This document shows positions 19,222 through 31,200 of a stretch of DNA of 64,000 nucleotides, piece by piece; within the stretch, counting starts at the first letter, position 1, and each line of letters begins with the position of its first letter. Source of the stretch: Prinsepia uniflora (lineage: Eukaryota; Streptophyta; Magnoliopsida; Rosales; Rosaceae); NCBI GenBank assembly GCA_032719365.1, contig CM064868.1, positions 73,087,766 to 73,151,765 of the forward strand, given 5' to 3'. Under the pieces are notes generated by a model. It was given only the letters and a program-made list of their open reading frames with translations. It did no database searches and was not told where the DNA came from. Position numbers and translations under genes: made by a program.

Positions 19222-22200
19222 TGACAGGACAGCCCCCAAAAAGGCATTGTTAACCGTGCCCGGTCCTACTCCCGCCTAGCAAGACGACTGAAATCCCCAA
19301 GTTACCCTCAGTACTTGCTAGACTAGGGATAGCAACACGTGCTTACTCATGCCTCCGCCTCTCGATCAGCTTCGACCAACGCGCCACGACCTGGAGGGTC
19401 AATAAAAAATCAAAAGGTGTAAGTGGACAAAAATAAATCAGTTTATAAAAACAGTTACAAAAAGACGTTTTTACCCTCCGCATAAAACCAATGCATGCAC
19501 ACAAAAATCATTTCGCAGTCGGTTAACATTTTCAACATAAGAAAACCCGTGTATCAAATTCCAACATAAGGAAAACTCGTATGAAACTCAAAATCATTTT
19601 TCCTTTCTCAACCATTGGGTCTTAGCCCGCAATCATAAACACAGGGTCCAATCAAAACCAAATGCACAACATGATCCAAAACCATCAACCACATACCGGG
19701 CCACCGCCCAACTCAACCGAAACATCAGAAATCATCAATAAATCACAAGTCACTCGTTTTGCTGGATATCAAGTGCGCCCGAGTCTTTAAACTCAAAACC
19801 ATGCGCATAATCAGGCCTTCCCGGGATATCAACGAGTCTTTAAACTCAAAACATAATCAATAGGCCTCGGGGGTATCACAATACCCGAGTCTTTAAACTC
19901 ATTAAGGGTCCTCCCCCGTCATCAATTAACCGAGTCTTTAAACTCAAAACGTGCTCCAGCAATAACACCGGGTCTTTAAACCCAAAACAGTTTTCAGCGG
20001 GTCTTTAAACCCAAAATATTTTCCAATCACAATATTGCGGGATCCATCCCGAAATCACATTTTGTCATAACAGGACTCATGGTCCGAATTTCCACATTCA
20101 AGTCCCCACATCTTACTTCACAAAATATGATCAAATCATCATTAAACACGGGGCATGTATAATCACACCAAATCACTTTATTAAATCGTCTTCCATTCCC
20201 GAATTCGAATTCGCAATAATGTTTCCGTAAGCCGGCATCCGGAACATCATCCCGAACCCAAACCAAGAATCCATTTTCAAACTTCCGAAAACCGAACTCT
20301 CGTTAATCAAAGTTACTTTTATGCCCCGAGCATCAAGCCCGAAATCACCTTTTTCAAAATCCATTTTAAATCCTTGAAAACACCTCATATTTCAAATCTC
20401 AAGGTCAAGACATCAAAACCACAATCATAATCACCAAAATCACGGTCAAATCACAACATACTCGAAATCTCGTAAAACGTGCAAATCAGTGTCATTCTCG
20501 AAATACGTGTCAAAACCGTGAACCATACTCACAACCGCAATCCAAACATCTTAAAAACATGATACACACAAAGCATATGAAATCATTCGTTAAATCATGA
20601 TCCAAAACATACGGGAAACCATATCTCGAAATATGTGCAATTTCGTGTGCATATCAAAAATACGTATAAATACGGAAATCGAAATCAATCCCCATTAATA
20701 ATCATAATCATAGAAATCGTAGAAATATTTATGCATGCATTAAATTTTAAAAGCAACGTCCACTCACACACCATTCTTAAGGCTCGGTTTCGCGCCGCAC
20801 GCATTCCCGTAATTTCTGGCATTTTCCAGAAACTCGAAACCTGTCCGAAAACACATTCCAGGGTCGCTAAGGTCCCAAATAACATCATGCTAATTTCCCA
20901 TAATTTTCCGGGAATTAATCGTTAATTAAAAACGTAACGTAAACCTTTGGACCCTCGAAACAACATCGAAAATCGGACCCACGCGCCGTCACGCGCCTGC
21001 TACAGTGAGAGGCACTCTTCATCATCGTCCTTGCCTGTTTCCTCTGCAAACGGGTCCTGCAACCCGCGTGACAACCCGGTTAGATAGCTATCAATTCGAC
21101 CTCGATTTCATCTGATTTTGATCCTAAAACATTCTTTAACTATCTAATTGAAGTTCTATGTCATCTATTACCTCGACATTGACTAAATCGATCTATCCAA
21201 ACTCGGACCTCAAATCGGGTCGAAGTCCACAACTCACCCAACTTAGCCTCATTCCCAAATTAACTCAGACAGTAGCTTCATAGGGCTAATACGAACAATT
21301 TAACATAGCCAATTGAACAAGAACTCACCTGTAGACGATCCAAAGCTCTGAGTTTCCCCTGAAACTGGAACTCGGGTTCCCGGTCAGATACTCCTCCTCC
21401 TCCTTCGATTTTTACACGGTCGTGTTAGCAAGGATCCCAGAAGACTAATTCTACACTCAGTATGGCTCAACTCACCTTAAAACCCAACCTTCGAATTTTC
21501 CCTCCAACTGGTTTTTCCTCAACCCGACTCAAAATTCTCACTCTCAACTCTCCCTCAGACTACCAAAGTGATCTACACTCTCACCCGCACTCAGCTAAAA
21601 CATCAGAATGGAAACAACCCGTGGGAATCAGCTGCCTCCCCACCTGCACTTGTTTCCCGCAACCGGAACCCAAAGCCATGATCGACCTTCCCGTGCACTG
21701 CAACCTGCTCAATGCATCAGTCCATGTTCCCACTATCTCAATTTACATAAACTACTCATCTGACCATTCCACTAACCCCATAAACAATTGCACGCTCAAA
21801 ACATTCACGACATGGCCGTACAGGCCGGTTTCCCATGGCGGTGCTACAGTAACCCCGTGTAAAAAGACCAAAATGCCCTCAGTTGGCAAATTACCAAATT
21901 GCCCCTCATCATCCGTGACCCGTAACTTGGTCATCCGATGTCCGTTTCACGCGTGCCACCTGTCGTTGTACTCGGGGCCTCAAGACCTACCTAACGGTCT
22001 TCGAGTCATGAGAAAATCAAATTTCAAACAAAAAGTCAACATTTTCCCCCTAATCGTCCAAATTACGAAAATGCCCTTGAACTTCCGAACGTCATAACTT
22101 TCATCTCGAGCGTCCGAATCGGACGTGCCACCTGTCTATGAACTCGTTACGTCCCAAACTACGTCACGATCATTGGTCAAAGTCCATTTGACCGCCTGAA

Positions 22201-22345
22201 TAAAAAGTCAATGTTTTACCCACGACTAGGGGCAAAAAAGTCATTTTGCATCGTTCGTTCGATTTCGCCCAACTAATCACTGAGTAACCCTACTATTCAT
22301 GATTAGTTACTAACTTAATCCCGAATTCCGGGATGGGTCATTACA
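19222..22345 (-). mobile_element. Solo LTR, 3124 bp, TSD TGGCA
   Basis: It starts tgacaggacagcccc and ends gggtcattaca, flanked by a perfect duplication tggca (19217-19221 and 22346-22350). It has all LTR landmarks: the GTAAGTGGAC arm (19419-19428), a palindrome array, the GTCCACTCAC arm (20758-20767), the GC-rich core (about 20980-21005) and the conserved start blocks. The plus-strand ORF 21462-22097 is antisense to the LTR and is not supported as a gene. Confidence 0.93.
19781..20012 (-). repeat. Palindrome array, GRGTCTTTAAACYC units
   Basis: Five GAG..CTC units are followed by two GGG..CCC units (the last at 19999-20012). It includes the paired blocks cctcgggggtatc and cctcccccgtc, which could also pair over a longer distance. 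Confidence 0.9.
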
Positions 22346-22350
22346 TGGCA

Positions 22351-22444
22351 TCCAATTGGTTCCACATGGAACTGGCGTGGCGCTCACGTGGAACTTACGT
22401 GGTGCCCACATGGCATTGATATGGCGTCCATATAGCCGAGATGT
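22351..22444 (-). mobile_element. LTR, right remnant of the 18607 copy
   Basis: It is a short stretch with repeated catgg, acgtgg and tggcgt text after the solo LTR. The next LTR edge (tgatagggccc at 22445) cuts it off. Confidence 0.4.
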
Positions 22445-22682
22445 TGATAGGGCCCAACCCAAAAAACACCATATATAACATACTTGGGTCCTACTCCCGC
22501 CTGACAGGTAACCTAAAGTACTAAAAGTACCCTCGAAACCCTGTCAGATAAAGGATACTTGTAAATTCGTGAGCTCATGCCTCCGTTTAGTAAATAGCCT
22601 CGACTTTAGTGCAAAGGTCCTGTAGGGTTTCAAAACCAAGGAAAAGTGTGAATGGACCAAAATAAAGGTTTTTAAAGGTATA
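22445..22682 (-). mobile_element. Divergent LTR, part 1 (before MITE)
   Basis: It starts tgatagggcccaaccc with a ctcccgcctgacag block and the arm gtgaatggac (22648-22657). The same LTR continues at 23643-25264 and 34806-35516, split by a MITE and then by the LARD element. Confidence 0.65.
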
Positions 22683-23642
22683 GCCATTAATGAAAATATC
22701 GATGAATATCGCCGAAATTTCGGTATTTTGGGCCTGCGGCATATAAGAAGGGAGGAAAGAAATTCGTGTCAATATCGAACCATTGTCTTGTTTTCAGTCC
22801 ACCGATCTTTTTCTAGGATCAAAACGGTGAAGATACACTATTAATTCGTGAAAATCAGACGTAAATCGAAAGATATTTCATCGGGTCATGCCGCCGAGTC
22901 GGAAAACCCGAGTTGCAGACCCGGCGGGAGGTAGGGGGAGACTGTTGTTAGCAGAGAAAACTGTATACATATATAATTGGCGTTATGTAAATTAACAAAA
23001 TGTAGCCCAACAAAGTTGGCGTGGGCTTTGAGCTCTTTTAGAGGGGTCTTGGGTTCGACCCCCCAGGCTGCCAATATAATTGTTTTTTGTTTTGTTTTTT
23101 GTTTTTTATTAATTTATTCCAATTTTTCAAAGGTTGGTCTTCTTCTTTTTTCATTTTTTGTCCAATTTTATATATATCCGTTACTTTCAATTTTTTAACA
23201 AAATTTGACCCTATTTTTTCATTTTTTTTTTCCAATTTTAAATATATTAAACTTATTTTATCATTTTTCTTACATTGAATTTTTGTATGTTTATTGTTAT
23301 GTTTTTAACCATTTTAACATTCATTTATAGTAACTCACTTCAATTTATGTTTATATTTAAGATTTTATATTATTAGTCATCGTCAGAATCATATTACATC
23401 ATATTATTCATCATATATTTATTATATAAAAGTCATTTTCTAGTTTTTATTAGTCCTATATAATAATTATTCGATACTTAAATTTTTCCCAAAGTTTCAT
23501 TCCAAATTTCCAACCTTTAGACCGAATTTCCGTCATTTTTGTTGACCGTAAACGATATCGATATCGATACCGATATTTGGGGCCAGATATCCGTAAATTT
23601 TACTAGCGATATATCCGTCGATATCGATATTTTCATCCTTGG
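22683..23642. mobile_element. MITE, 960 bp, with terminal inverted repeats
   Basis: The left end gccattaatgaaaatatcga and the right end, read in reverse complement as ccaaggatgaaaatatcgat, form inverted termini. They are flanked by gtata on both sides (22678-22682 and 23643-23647). More copies of the tatcgatatcg motif lie inside the right end. There is no transposase. The right half is T-rich and holds only low-complexity ORFs. The superfamily is not assigned. Confidence 0.75.
23002..23072 (+). ncRNA. tRNA-like segment inside the MITE
   Basis: The 71-nt stretch has box B ggttcgacc (23052-23060) in a T-arm with 4 of 5 stem pairs. It also has an acceptor-like stem gtagcc (23002-23007) pairing with ggctgc (23066-23071), including one G-U. 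The D and anticodon arms are not convincing. It could be a decayed tRNA gene or the head of a tRNA-derived SINE. Confidence 0.35.
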
Positions 23643-24010
23643 GTATATCTCGAAAACATAACATTTTGCCTTCTGTTTTCTAAAACTATGCATGCATCAA
23701 GTTTACCAATAAAACAACAATCTTGAAATACGTGCAATAACACGAAAATCCGGTAATTTCAGAAATCTGTCCAATGTAAACTCACATCAAGTACTAATGA
23801 ACATACGTCCAAGCCAAAGTATAAGCACAACAATCATAGTGAATCAACCAATGCATGCTCATATTAAATGTGTCATCATATGAGTGCTAGGGAAAACTGA
23901 GTCATCATATTACCGGATGTAGATTTAATAAATATCAACCATCCTTGATATTTGCAACTGAGTCATCATATTAAATGTGCACTACTAGTAGACTAATATC
24001 ACTTGGAAAA

Positions 24011-24196
24011 CCAGAGTCCTGCTCTGGACGTCTAAGTGCTAGGGAAAACAGAGCCCCGCTCTGAACGTCCGGGTATTACCCAGAAAAACAGAGCCCATCT
24101 CTGAACCTCTGGGTGTGGACCGATCCCAGGAAAACAAAGCCAAGCTCTGGACATCTGGGTACAAGTTCATCTAAGGGAAATAGAGCCCGGTTCTAG
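24011..24196 (-). repeat. Palindrome array, CAGAG..CTCTG units
   Basis: Units are ccagagtcctgctctgg, cagagccccgctctg, cagagcccatctctg, aaagccaagctct and tagagcccggttcta. Arms remain complementary in most units even where the end pair changes (C-G to T-A). Unit spacing is 40-50 bp. Confidence 0.85.
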
Positions 24197-24797
24197 ACGT
24201 CTGAGACACCACCAATCCACAACTCGAGGAAGGTCATCCCATCACATCACCAATCACAGCAATCCAGTAACCATATCCGATCACACCACATGTATCCAAA
24301 AATCACACAACCATACATAATACTAGTCTTAGGATTGGGAGCCCCCTGCTCAACGTCTGAGACTACTAACTAACAAGCATCATCACATGTATACTCAATA
24401 GTCACAAAACTATATCATATACCCATTACATATCCAGAGTCAAGTTTCAGAAACCAAATTTCAAAACCCGGGCCTAAGCCCAAATCACAAATATGTCCAA
24501 AAACCTCATAAAATGAGCTAGCAAAATATCCATAAATTAATTTAAACTCTCAATCCATAAATCATCATCAAAATCATATAATCAATTTATATCGAGGATA
24601 AAATCATTTCCCAAAACTCAGTAACAAACAAAACACAATATAACGAATTCCTTGTCAAACGTGCAAAGTTACAGTTACCGTAAAATCACCAAAAATCCAT
24701 AAAAATCATACTTAAATAACCATCAAACAATTCACATATTAATTCATGTAAAATCATATAAAAATGCATGCATAGGGTTTAGGGAAAACAAAAGTTC

Positions 24798-25264
24798 ACT
24801 CACACGTACCGTACGTGCAGTCGACTCGCATTGCACGTTTTCCCGTAAAATCCGAGCACATCAAATATTGTCAAAAGTCACTTCCAAGGGTTACCAACTA
24901 TCTCAATTAACTCACACTTTAATCCTATAATTTTCCGATATTTTTAAATGAATTAAAATTACGCAAAAACTTTCGGACAATCAAAACTGCCACAAGACGA
25001 TGTTTGATCACCTCAAAAATTGTACCATTGGACTCGTATCGCTGAGAAGATGAACTTTCATGTTGATCATTTTCTGAGATGACGTGGCACGTGCCCCCAT
25101 GCGCCACTCACATGTATCATACGCACAGTCGAATCACATTACACGCTTTCCTATAAAATCTAAGAATATCAATTCATGTCAAAAGTCACTTTTAAGGGTT
25201 ACCAACTGTCACAATTAACTCACACTTTAATCCTATAATTTTCTGATATTTTTAAATGAATTAA
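24798..25264 (-). repeat. Imperfect tandem duplication, about 308 bp per unit
   Basis: 24798-25105 is repeated from 25106 onward, with shared text such as aagggttaccaact and gatatttttaaatgaatta. The second unit is broken at 25264 by the LARD element and resumes at 34806, continuing to about 34950. Confidence 0.85.
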
Positions 25265-25447
25265 TGACACGACCCATCCCAATCCCCCCGGGATTACCAT
25301 GGGATGTGACGTGCTCCCGTCGGACAAGAGGCGTCCGACAAGGGATAACCGAATGCCATTGCCCAACCGGGCTTCCAGAGTGCGTAAGGATCGATGGAGG
25401 AGGTGTGCGATGCTCAAGTCTCTGCTGCAGTCGTATCCGGAATCAAC

Positions 25448-26488
25448 CTGAAGGGCATTAAAAACAAAAGCTGTGAGTGGACGAAAATAAACAAGTCTGT
25501 TTAAAACATTTATAAGAAATTTATGCCCCTCAGTAAAATCATATGCATGCGCCAAAAACCAATGATCACGCATTTATTTAGAAATAACCATTAGGGCCTT
25601 AGCTCGGAAACCAAAGCATAGTTTCAATTTCCAAAAGTCAATCCAAGAGTTATTTCATAAATCCAATAATATGAACCATAAGGCATATAATATAAACCAA
25701 CCATAATTTTAGCCACGGCACTATACACTCCAATCCGACATCCCTGATGGCTGACGTCCCTGACGTCAATAAGGTCACAATCACAAGGCTACGCGTGCCA
25801 CTCGGGTCTCAATTTCCGAGTTCAATCCCCGAACCCCGTTCGGGTACAGCATCCCCGATGCTTAGCGTTATAGACGCTGGACGTTCTAGACGTCCGTGAC
25901 CTCTCCGGGGTACCTCATCCGGAGGAGACAATATAATATGGAAGGATTCATACAGTGCAGTACTAAATACATTTTATTGATATCCACATGCAAAACATAT
26001 AGGTATACATAGGTAAAATCCGAACCGATCGTTACGTTTCATCAAACGGGTCTCATGCCCAAATACCGTGAAACGTGCCATAACCGAAGTATCATCAAAA
26101 CCATTTATTGATTCCAGCATGTGAACATATATAAAATGTAAACCAGAAAACATTTATTCAATTCCATTTTAGGGTTCCCGACACGCAATCACATGTAGAA
26201 ATCAACTAGGCCCCTGGCCCGATTCCACAAGTTCTTCAACTGGGCCCCTGGCCCGATTTTACTTTATTCAAGTTCGTAACCGTTTCATGAAATCATAATC
26301 AACCACATTTATGGAAATCGGTGAAAATCCAGAAAATCTCGGTTTACGTGCAAATACGTAATTCACCTCGAAATACGTGAAATCATTTTAAATTCACCGA
26401 TATCCAAAGTAAATCATTTAATCATAATTATACCAATCATAAAACAGTTATGCATGCATCAAATTTATGAAACCAATGTCCACTCACA
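25448..26488 (-). other. Putative intron-like segment of the LTR with inverted ends
   Basis: On the sense strand the segment opens CT|GTGAGTGGAC and closes with GTCCACTCAC, a T-rich tract (agcttttgtttttaatgcc) and CTTCAG|GT. Donor, tract and acceptor consensus are all present, and the ends are complementary. The length would be 1041 bp. Equivalent spans lie at 33108-32069, 6133-5180, 20767-19391, 36807-35766, 43262-42334, 53369-52297 and 57641-56724 (minus), and at 45511-46175 and 49383-50636 (plus). Splicing itself is inferred. Confidence 0.45.
25737..25895 (-). repeat. Palindrome array, short stems with 3-5 nt centres
   Basis: Units are gacatccctgatgg, tgacgtccctgacgtca, gcatccccgatgc, agcgttatagacgct and ggacgttctagacgtcc. 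The partner LTR has the first as a perfect gacatccctgatgtc. Confidence 0.9.
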
Positions 26489-28179
26489 GACCGTTTAATC
26501 GAGCGCCTCGATACGCGTGCCATAGGCCTTCCCAGGCCACACCACCAACACCAGGACTCCCAATCCTGTTCAAATCACATTAGAGGATTACTAACCTCAT
26601 CACTAACATCCTATTCAAGTCCCGTAATTTTCCCGAATTTTTAAGTATTTTTAAATTGGATTTAAAACCTTCGGACATCCCGAACAATATCGAGACGGTG
26701 TCCGATCGACACGAAACCAATCCCAAAATGTTCGTTACATTGTATAGGACAAAAGTCATGTTGACCTTACCTCGAGATTCGTGCCCACGCGCCGTCACGC
26801 GCCGCCGTGAGTGGCTGCGCGTGAAAGCCACGCGCCTGCTACAGTGACTGCTACAGTCACCATCTTCACCCGTTTGTCTGGTAAACGGGTCGAAAAGCCC
26901 GCGATAGGATCCGGTTCAATCACCCTCAATTCGATATCAATTCAATCCGTTCTTGATCCTACAACAATCATCAATCCACTAATTTCAGTTCTGTGTCCAT
27001 GATTAGCATCAACCATCGATCAATCGTGTCAACAACCCGTGATCACCCAAAACGGGTCGATCACCAAAACTCCTCCAATCCTCAACCATTATCAAATTAA
27101 CTTCACAGGAAGTTAATAAGGACTAATACGAACTAATTAGCATGATTAATTGAACTCGACAATACCTCAATCGTCACAACTCAAGCTTGAGTTTTCCGGC
27201 CGTCCACCTCGTCCGTTCACGGCCCTAGGAGCTTCCAAACTTTCCCCATTTGATCTGGTTCGACTGGAAATGATCCCAGAGAACAAAATGAATCATCAAT
27301 TTGCCCTGGGCTGGCCTGAAAACCGAAATTCGATATTGAACTCTTCAAAAACCAGTTTCGGGTTTTTGAACAATTCCACACCAAAATTGCTCCTTTCCTC
27401 TCATTCTCAATCCCAGAACACTTCACTCAGTCCCATAACTACATTGCCCACTGCAATCCGCTCAATTGGGCCCTGGAAAGGCTGAACACATGTGGGAAGC
27501 ACTCTGCTTTTCATCGTGCACCAGCCATAGTTAATGGCCAAATCCACCGTCCCACACAGCCTGGCATCGCACAATGCCACTAAACAATCCATACAACCTA
27601 TAAACAATAGTTTTAGGCCATCAATTTGCTCCATAAACGCACCACCCGTGCGCTGGCCATGTTCCCTCCACGGTGCTACAGTAACCGTTCAAACACCCGT
27701 GAAATTACCATTCTGCCCTTGTGCAGTAAATTACCAAAATGCCCCTCACGCATCCTGACCCGTAACTCGATCATACGGACTCCGATTGATGCGTGCCGCC
27801 TGTCATTGGATTCGTATCGACGATACCTACGTAACGGTCCTTGGCCCTCGGCCATCGGACATCCCGGTCGAAAAGTCAACATTCACCCTTATATCGTCCA
27901 AATTACGAAAATGCCCCTGGACTTCCGTGCATCATAACTTTCACCACGAACGTCGGAATCGAACGTGCCACCTGTCTATGAACTCGTGACGTCCCGAACT
28001 ACGTTACGGTCATCGGTCAAAGTCCAATCGACCATCCGAATTAAAAGTCAACGTTTTGCCCACGCCTAGGGGCAAAACGGTCATTTCGCACAATTCGTCC
28101 GAAATCGCCCAACTAATCCCAGATTAGTAAGTCACAATCAAATATTCTTAAATCCAGATATTCGGGACGGGTCGTTACA

Positions 28180-28215
28180 ACCTTCCCTCCTTAAAGAATT
28201 TCGTCCTCGAAATTA
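28180..28215 (-). other. Polypurine tract and pre-PPT palindrome, LARD element
   Basis: The minus strand reads AATTTCGAGGACGAAATT, then ctttaAGGAGGGAAGGT, directly before TGTAACGACC. Confidence 0.88.
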
Positions 28216-31200
28216 CCAACAACCTTATTCCACAAACACCTCGTGGAAAACAATTCGATCACACATCTGTGTACACTTGTACACCCACATACTGGGACAA
28301 CACCAGCCTCGTTTGTACCCAGACATCCCATCATAGTCATACGTAAAAATAGCAACAACACTCGACCACCGCGAGTGGAAATGATCACCTGATCCGCGAT
28401 AAAATCGCCTAACCATTTAGCTGACTTCTTCAGCTAGACGGTTCCCTTCCATTACCAACATATCCTTACCTTTGCTCCCATTGGGAGTCGCCAAATCTCA
28501 TTTGTCAGTCCATGCTGACCCATCAGTCAAACTGTCACCACAAAGCTTTACCACCCTAGTAAAGCCCCAACCATCTGTCCGTCCATGACAACACCACGTA
28601 CTACATCACCCTCGATGTAGCGTAAGATCAACCACATGATCTCAATTCGCAGGGCAAGCCCAATCCTGCGACACAAAATAATCTCAATGTCCATAATCGT
28701 CGACTCCCTCAGCGAACCAAAACGCTGGGAAATCACGGTGTGATAAAATCACACAAGGCTACTCGTGGTTACTCAAACCACCAATTCACTCATCCTGAGT
28801 GTACGTATACCGTCAACTTACTCCATCAAGTGGTGTAACTGGAACACATTGAATACCAGCCCAGCAGTGAGCACACATCTCAAAACTAGGGTTCCACAAG
28901 CCAACCATGGCTAAGAGCACCTGCTCATAAAATCACTGAACCCGACAAGATCAATCTGCCCAGCGCACAGTATCCAATGTCCAGTCCACAATACAGCCAA
29001 ACAAATGATATCAGAACCAAGACGATTACCAACACATTAGTTACACACCACTGGTACATCCCATGTATCGCCATTAGGCACCACTCAGCCTAACCAGTAT
29101 CAATCCTCGTACAACGTACCCTGTACGTACCTCAATCCATCAATCTGACTATAGCCACCCAGGTCATAGCCAAACACGTTCTAGTAATGGAGTACATTTG
29201 CCCAAACCAACATGAGACAAAACGAACTCCACCCGTCATCTAGTTCCAATTCCGAATCCGAATTCGCAATTTCGTAAGAAATCCCGAATCCGAACCCAGA
29301 CATCATGTTTTTAATCCATGTCCAAATCCGAATCCGAAATCATTATTCCGTAAGCTAGCATTGGAATAATCATTCCGCACCCAAATCCAGTAATCCATTT
29401 TCGGGCTTCGCAATCGAATCCTGAATCGTCACCCAGAAATTCGGTTCCAAAACCCAAAATCTCGTTTACGTCCACCAAGACGTAACATAACCGATCCTAT
29501 TGGTTACCTGCTCAATACACTCGATTGACTTCATAGGGAAGCCAATCCCAATATCCACACGTCAAAGGTTGACAAAATCCGACCACATCGGAAACTTACT
29601 CACCCGAGTAACAACCATATGGACTTCACTCCGAAAAGAAGTTCAGTCCCGTCATTTACGACTCACATACCAAGGTAAGAGTGATAAACTCTCGTACAAT
29701 CTGGATCATCACGATCACGACCCAGATCCATCACTGCGTCATCCGACAAGTAACATCACGATCCTAGATCGTCACATCGTCCAAAGTCGACAACATCACA
29801 AATCAGATCCACCTAGGATCCGCACATGCCCACATAGCTAACAATCCATCTGAAAGCTGATCGTAGGGTCTTACACCCTCAATGAATCCTTTGTCAACTT
29901 TCCCTTGGTGGAAAGATGACCTCGCATTTCACCACCAAATCCAGAATCGTACACAACTTCTTATGTCCAATGACCCCAAGCCAACATGGGTCCACCAACC
30001 AATACACGCTCAACGTACTGGTAGCAACAATCATCATCTGCCACGGCAGGAATTAAGAAGTCACCCCCAATGACTTCAGCATACCGATCACCAAGGCGGA
30101 AACGAGAACTCCTCTCGTCTCCCAATCACAACTCTCCCCGAATCGGGAGTTCCAACCATGTTGGAAACAGATATGCTCCCAATGAGATGTCAAGTCCAAC
30201 CACTGGACTGCCCATGTCCATACCTCACTTGGACCACCACGTGTCCAAAATCAATTCATTACTCGGACCTCACGTCCGCCAATACTCATGTATGCACACA
30301 CCCCGATTCCGAACGGAAATTTCCTCAACTCTGCCTGGATGTGCATACCATACTGCCTTCGCCTCACATCACAACCTAAACAGGTTCAATCCTCAGGTTC
30401 CAAGTGATTCACAATCACAAAATCACACCTCAATACCACGAATGGTTTCCCCGACTTTTCCAATTTCAATAATTTCCTTGTACTCTCAGGGGATATAAGC
30501 AGTACACAAACTTACCAATCTCGGAGTTGACCACAACTCCCCAAATCCACCAACTCGCATGACATAGGGAACATCGTCCCTAGATTCCCCAAATTCCAAT
30601 CATACCATTTTATCCGTTCCTCACATGTCATCGTATATCTGTTGGGACTTATCCCAACACGACGCAACCTCCACTGGATCCCATCCAGTCCAAGACTCAT
30701 CCACCACTGAGTCGCAGATACCGATCATATGTCCATCATGACAGAGTCACACCCCAACTAGTGGCTCATCGTCATCACAAACACTGACACCAGCACGAGT
30801 GCTAGTACCAGTACCAACACACCATCATCAACACTAGTATCTGCACACAGGCATCCATACTAGTATTGGCATAAGGGTACCATCATACCAACATCCATGC
30901 ATAGCACACGAACATCCACACTAGCACACGAACACCCATGCTAGCACACTGTGTGCAAAGTTGTTACCCTGGATCTCCGTTCATTCCGAACGACGACCCC
31001 GTAACACCACTCGTACCTCACGACTATGGGTACCTCCAATTTTTTCCATCGGCACATCAGAATAATGAACGTTCCCCGAATTTCTCCTAGTATTAAAACC
31101 ACACTAAATATCCTCGATAGCCAGTTATCTCGACACAACTGTCGACCAACCGTCATCGTTGTCAAGATCCGTATCCACACATCACACTAACATTCGATCC

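Larger units (their letters stand above)
23643..25264 (-). mobile_element. Divergent LTR, part 2 (between MITE and LARD)
   Basis: It carries a palindrome array of a different kind (24011-24196), an atgcatgc block and the arm GTTCACTCAC (24794-24803). An imperfect tandem duplication of about 308 bp begins at 24798 and continues across the LARD insertion. Confidence 0.7.
25265..28179 (-). mobile_element. 3' LTR of the LARD element
   Basis: It runs from tgacacgaccc to gggtcgttaca next to the polypurine tract at 28180. It carries the arms GTGAGTGGAC (25473-25482) and GTCCACTCAC (26479-26488), palindromes at 25737-25895, two gggcccctggcccga units (about 26205-26265) and the GC-rich core at about 26785-26850. 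Confidence 0.95.

Noticed and set aside
21462..22097. 211-codon plus-strand ORF, the longest uninterrupted frame apart from gag
   Set aside because: It lies antisense within a solo LTR, has no domain motifs, is Ser/Pro/Thr-rich from biased composition, and is not kept in the other LTR copies.
30070..30498. Possible coding ORF in the LARD internal domain
   Set aside because: It is on the strand opposite to the element and has no motifs, and I found no matching open frame in the second copy (46481-49351).
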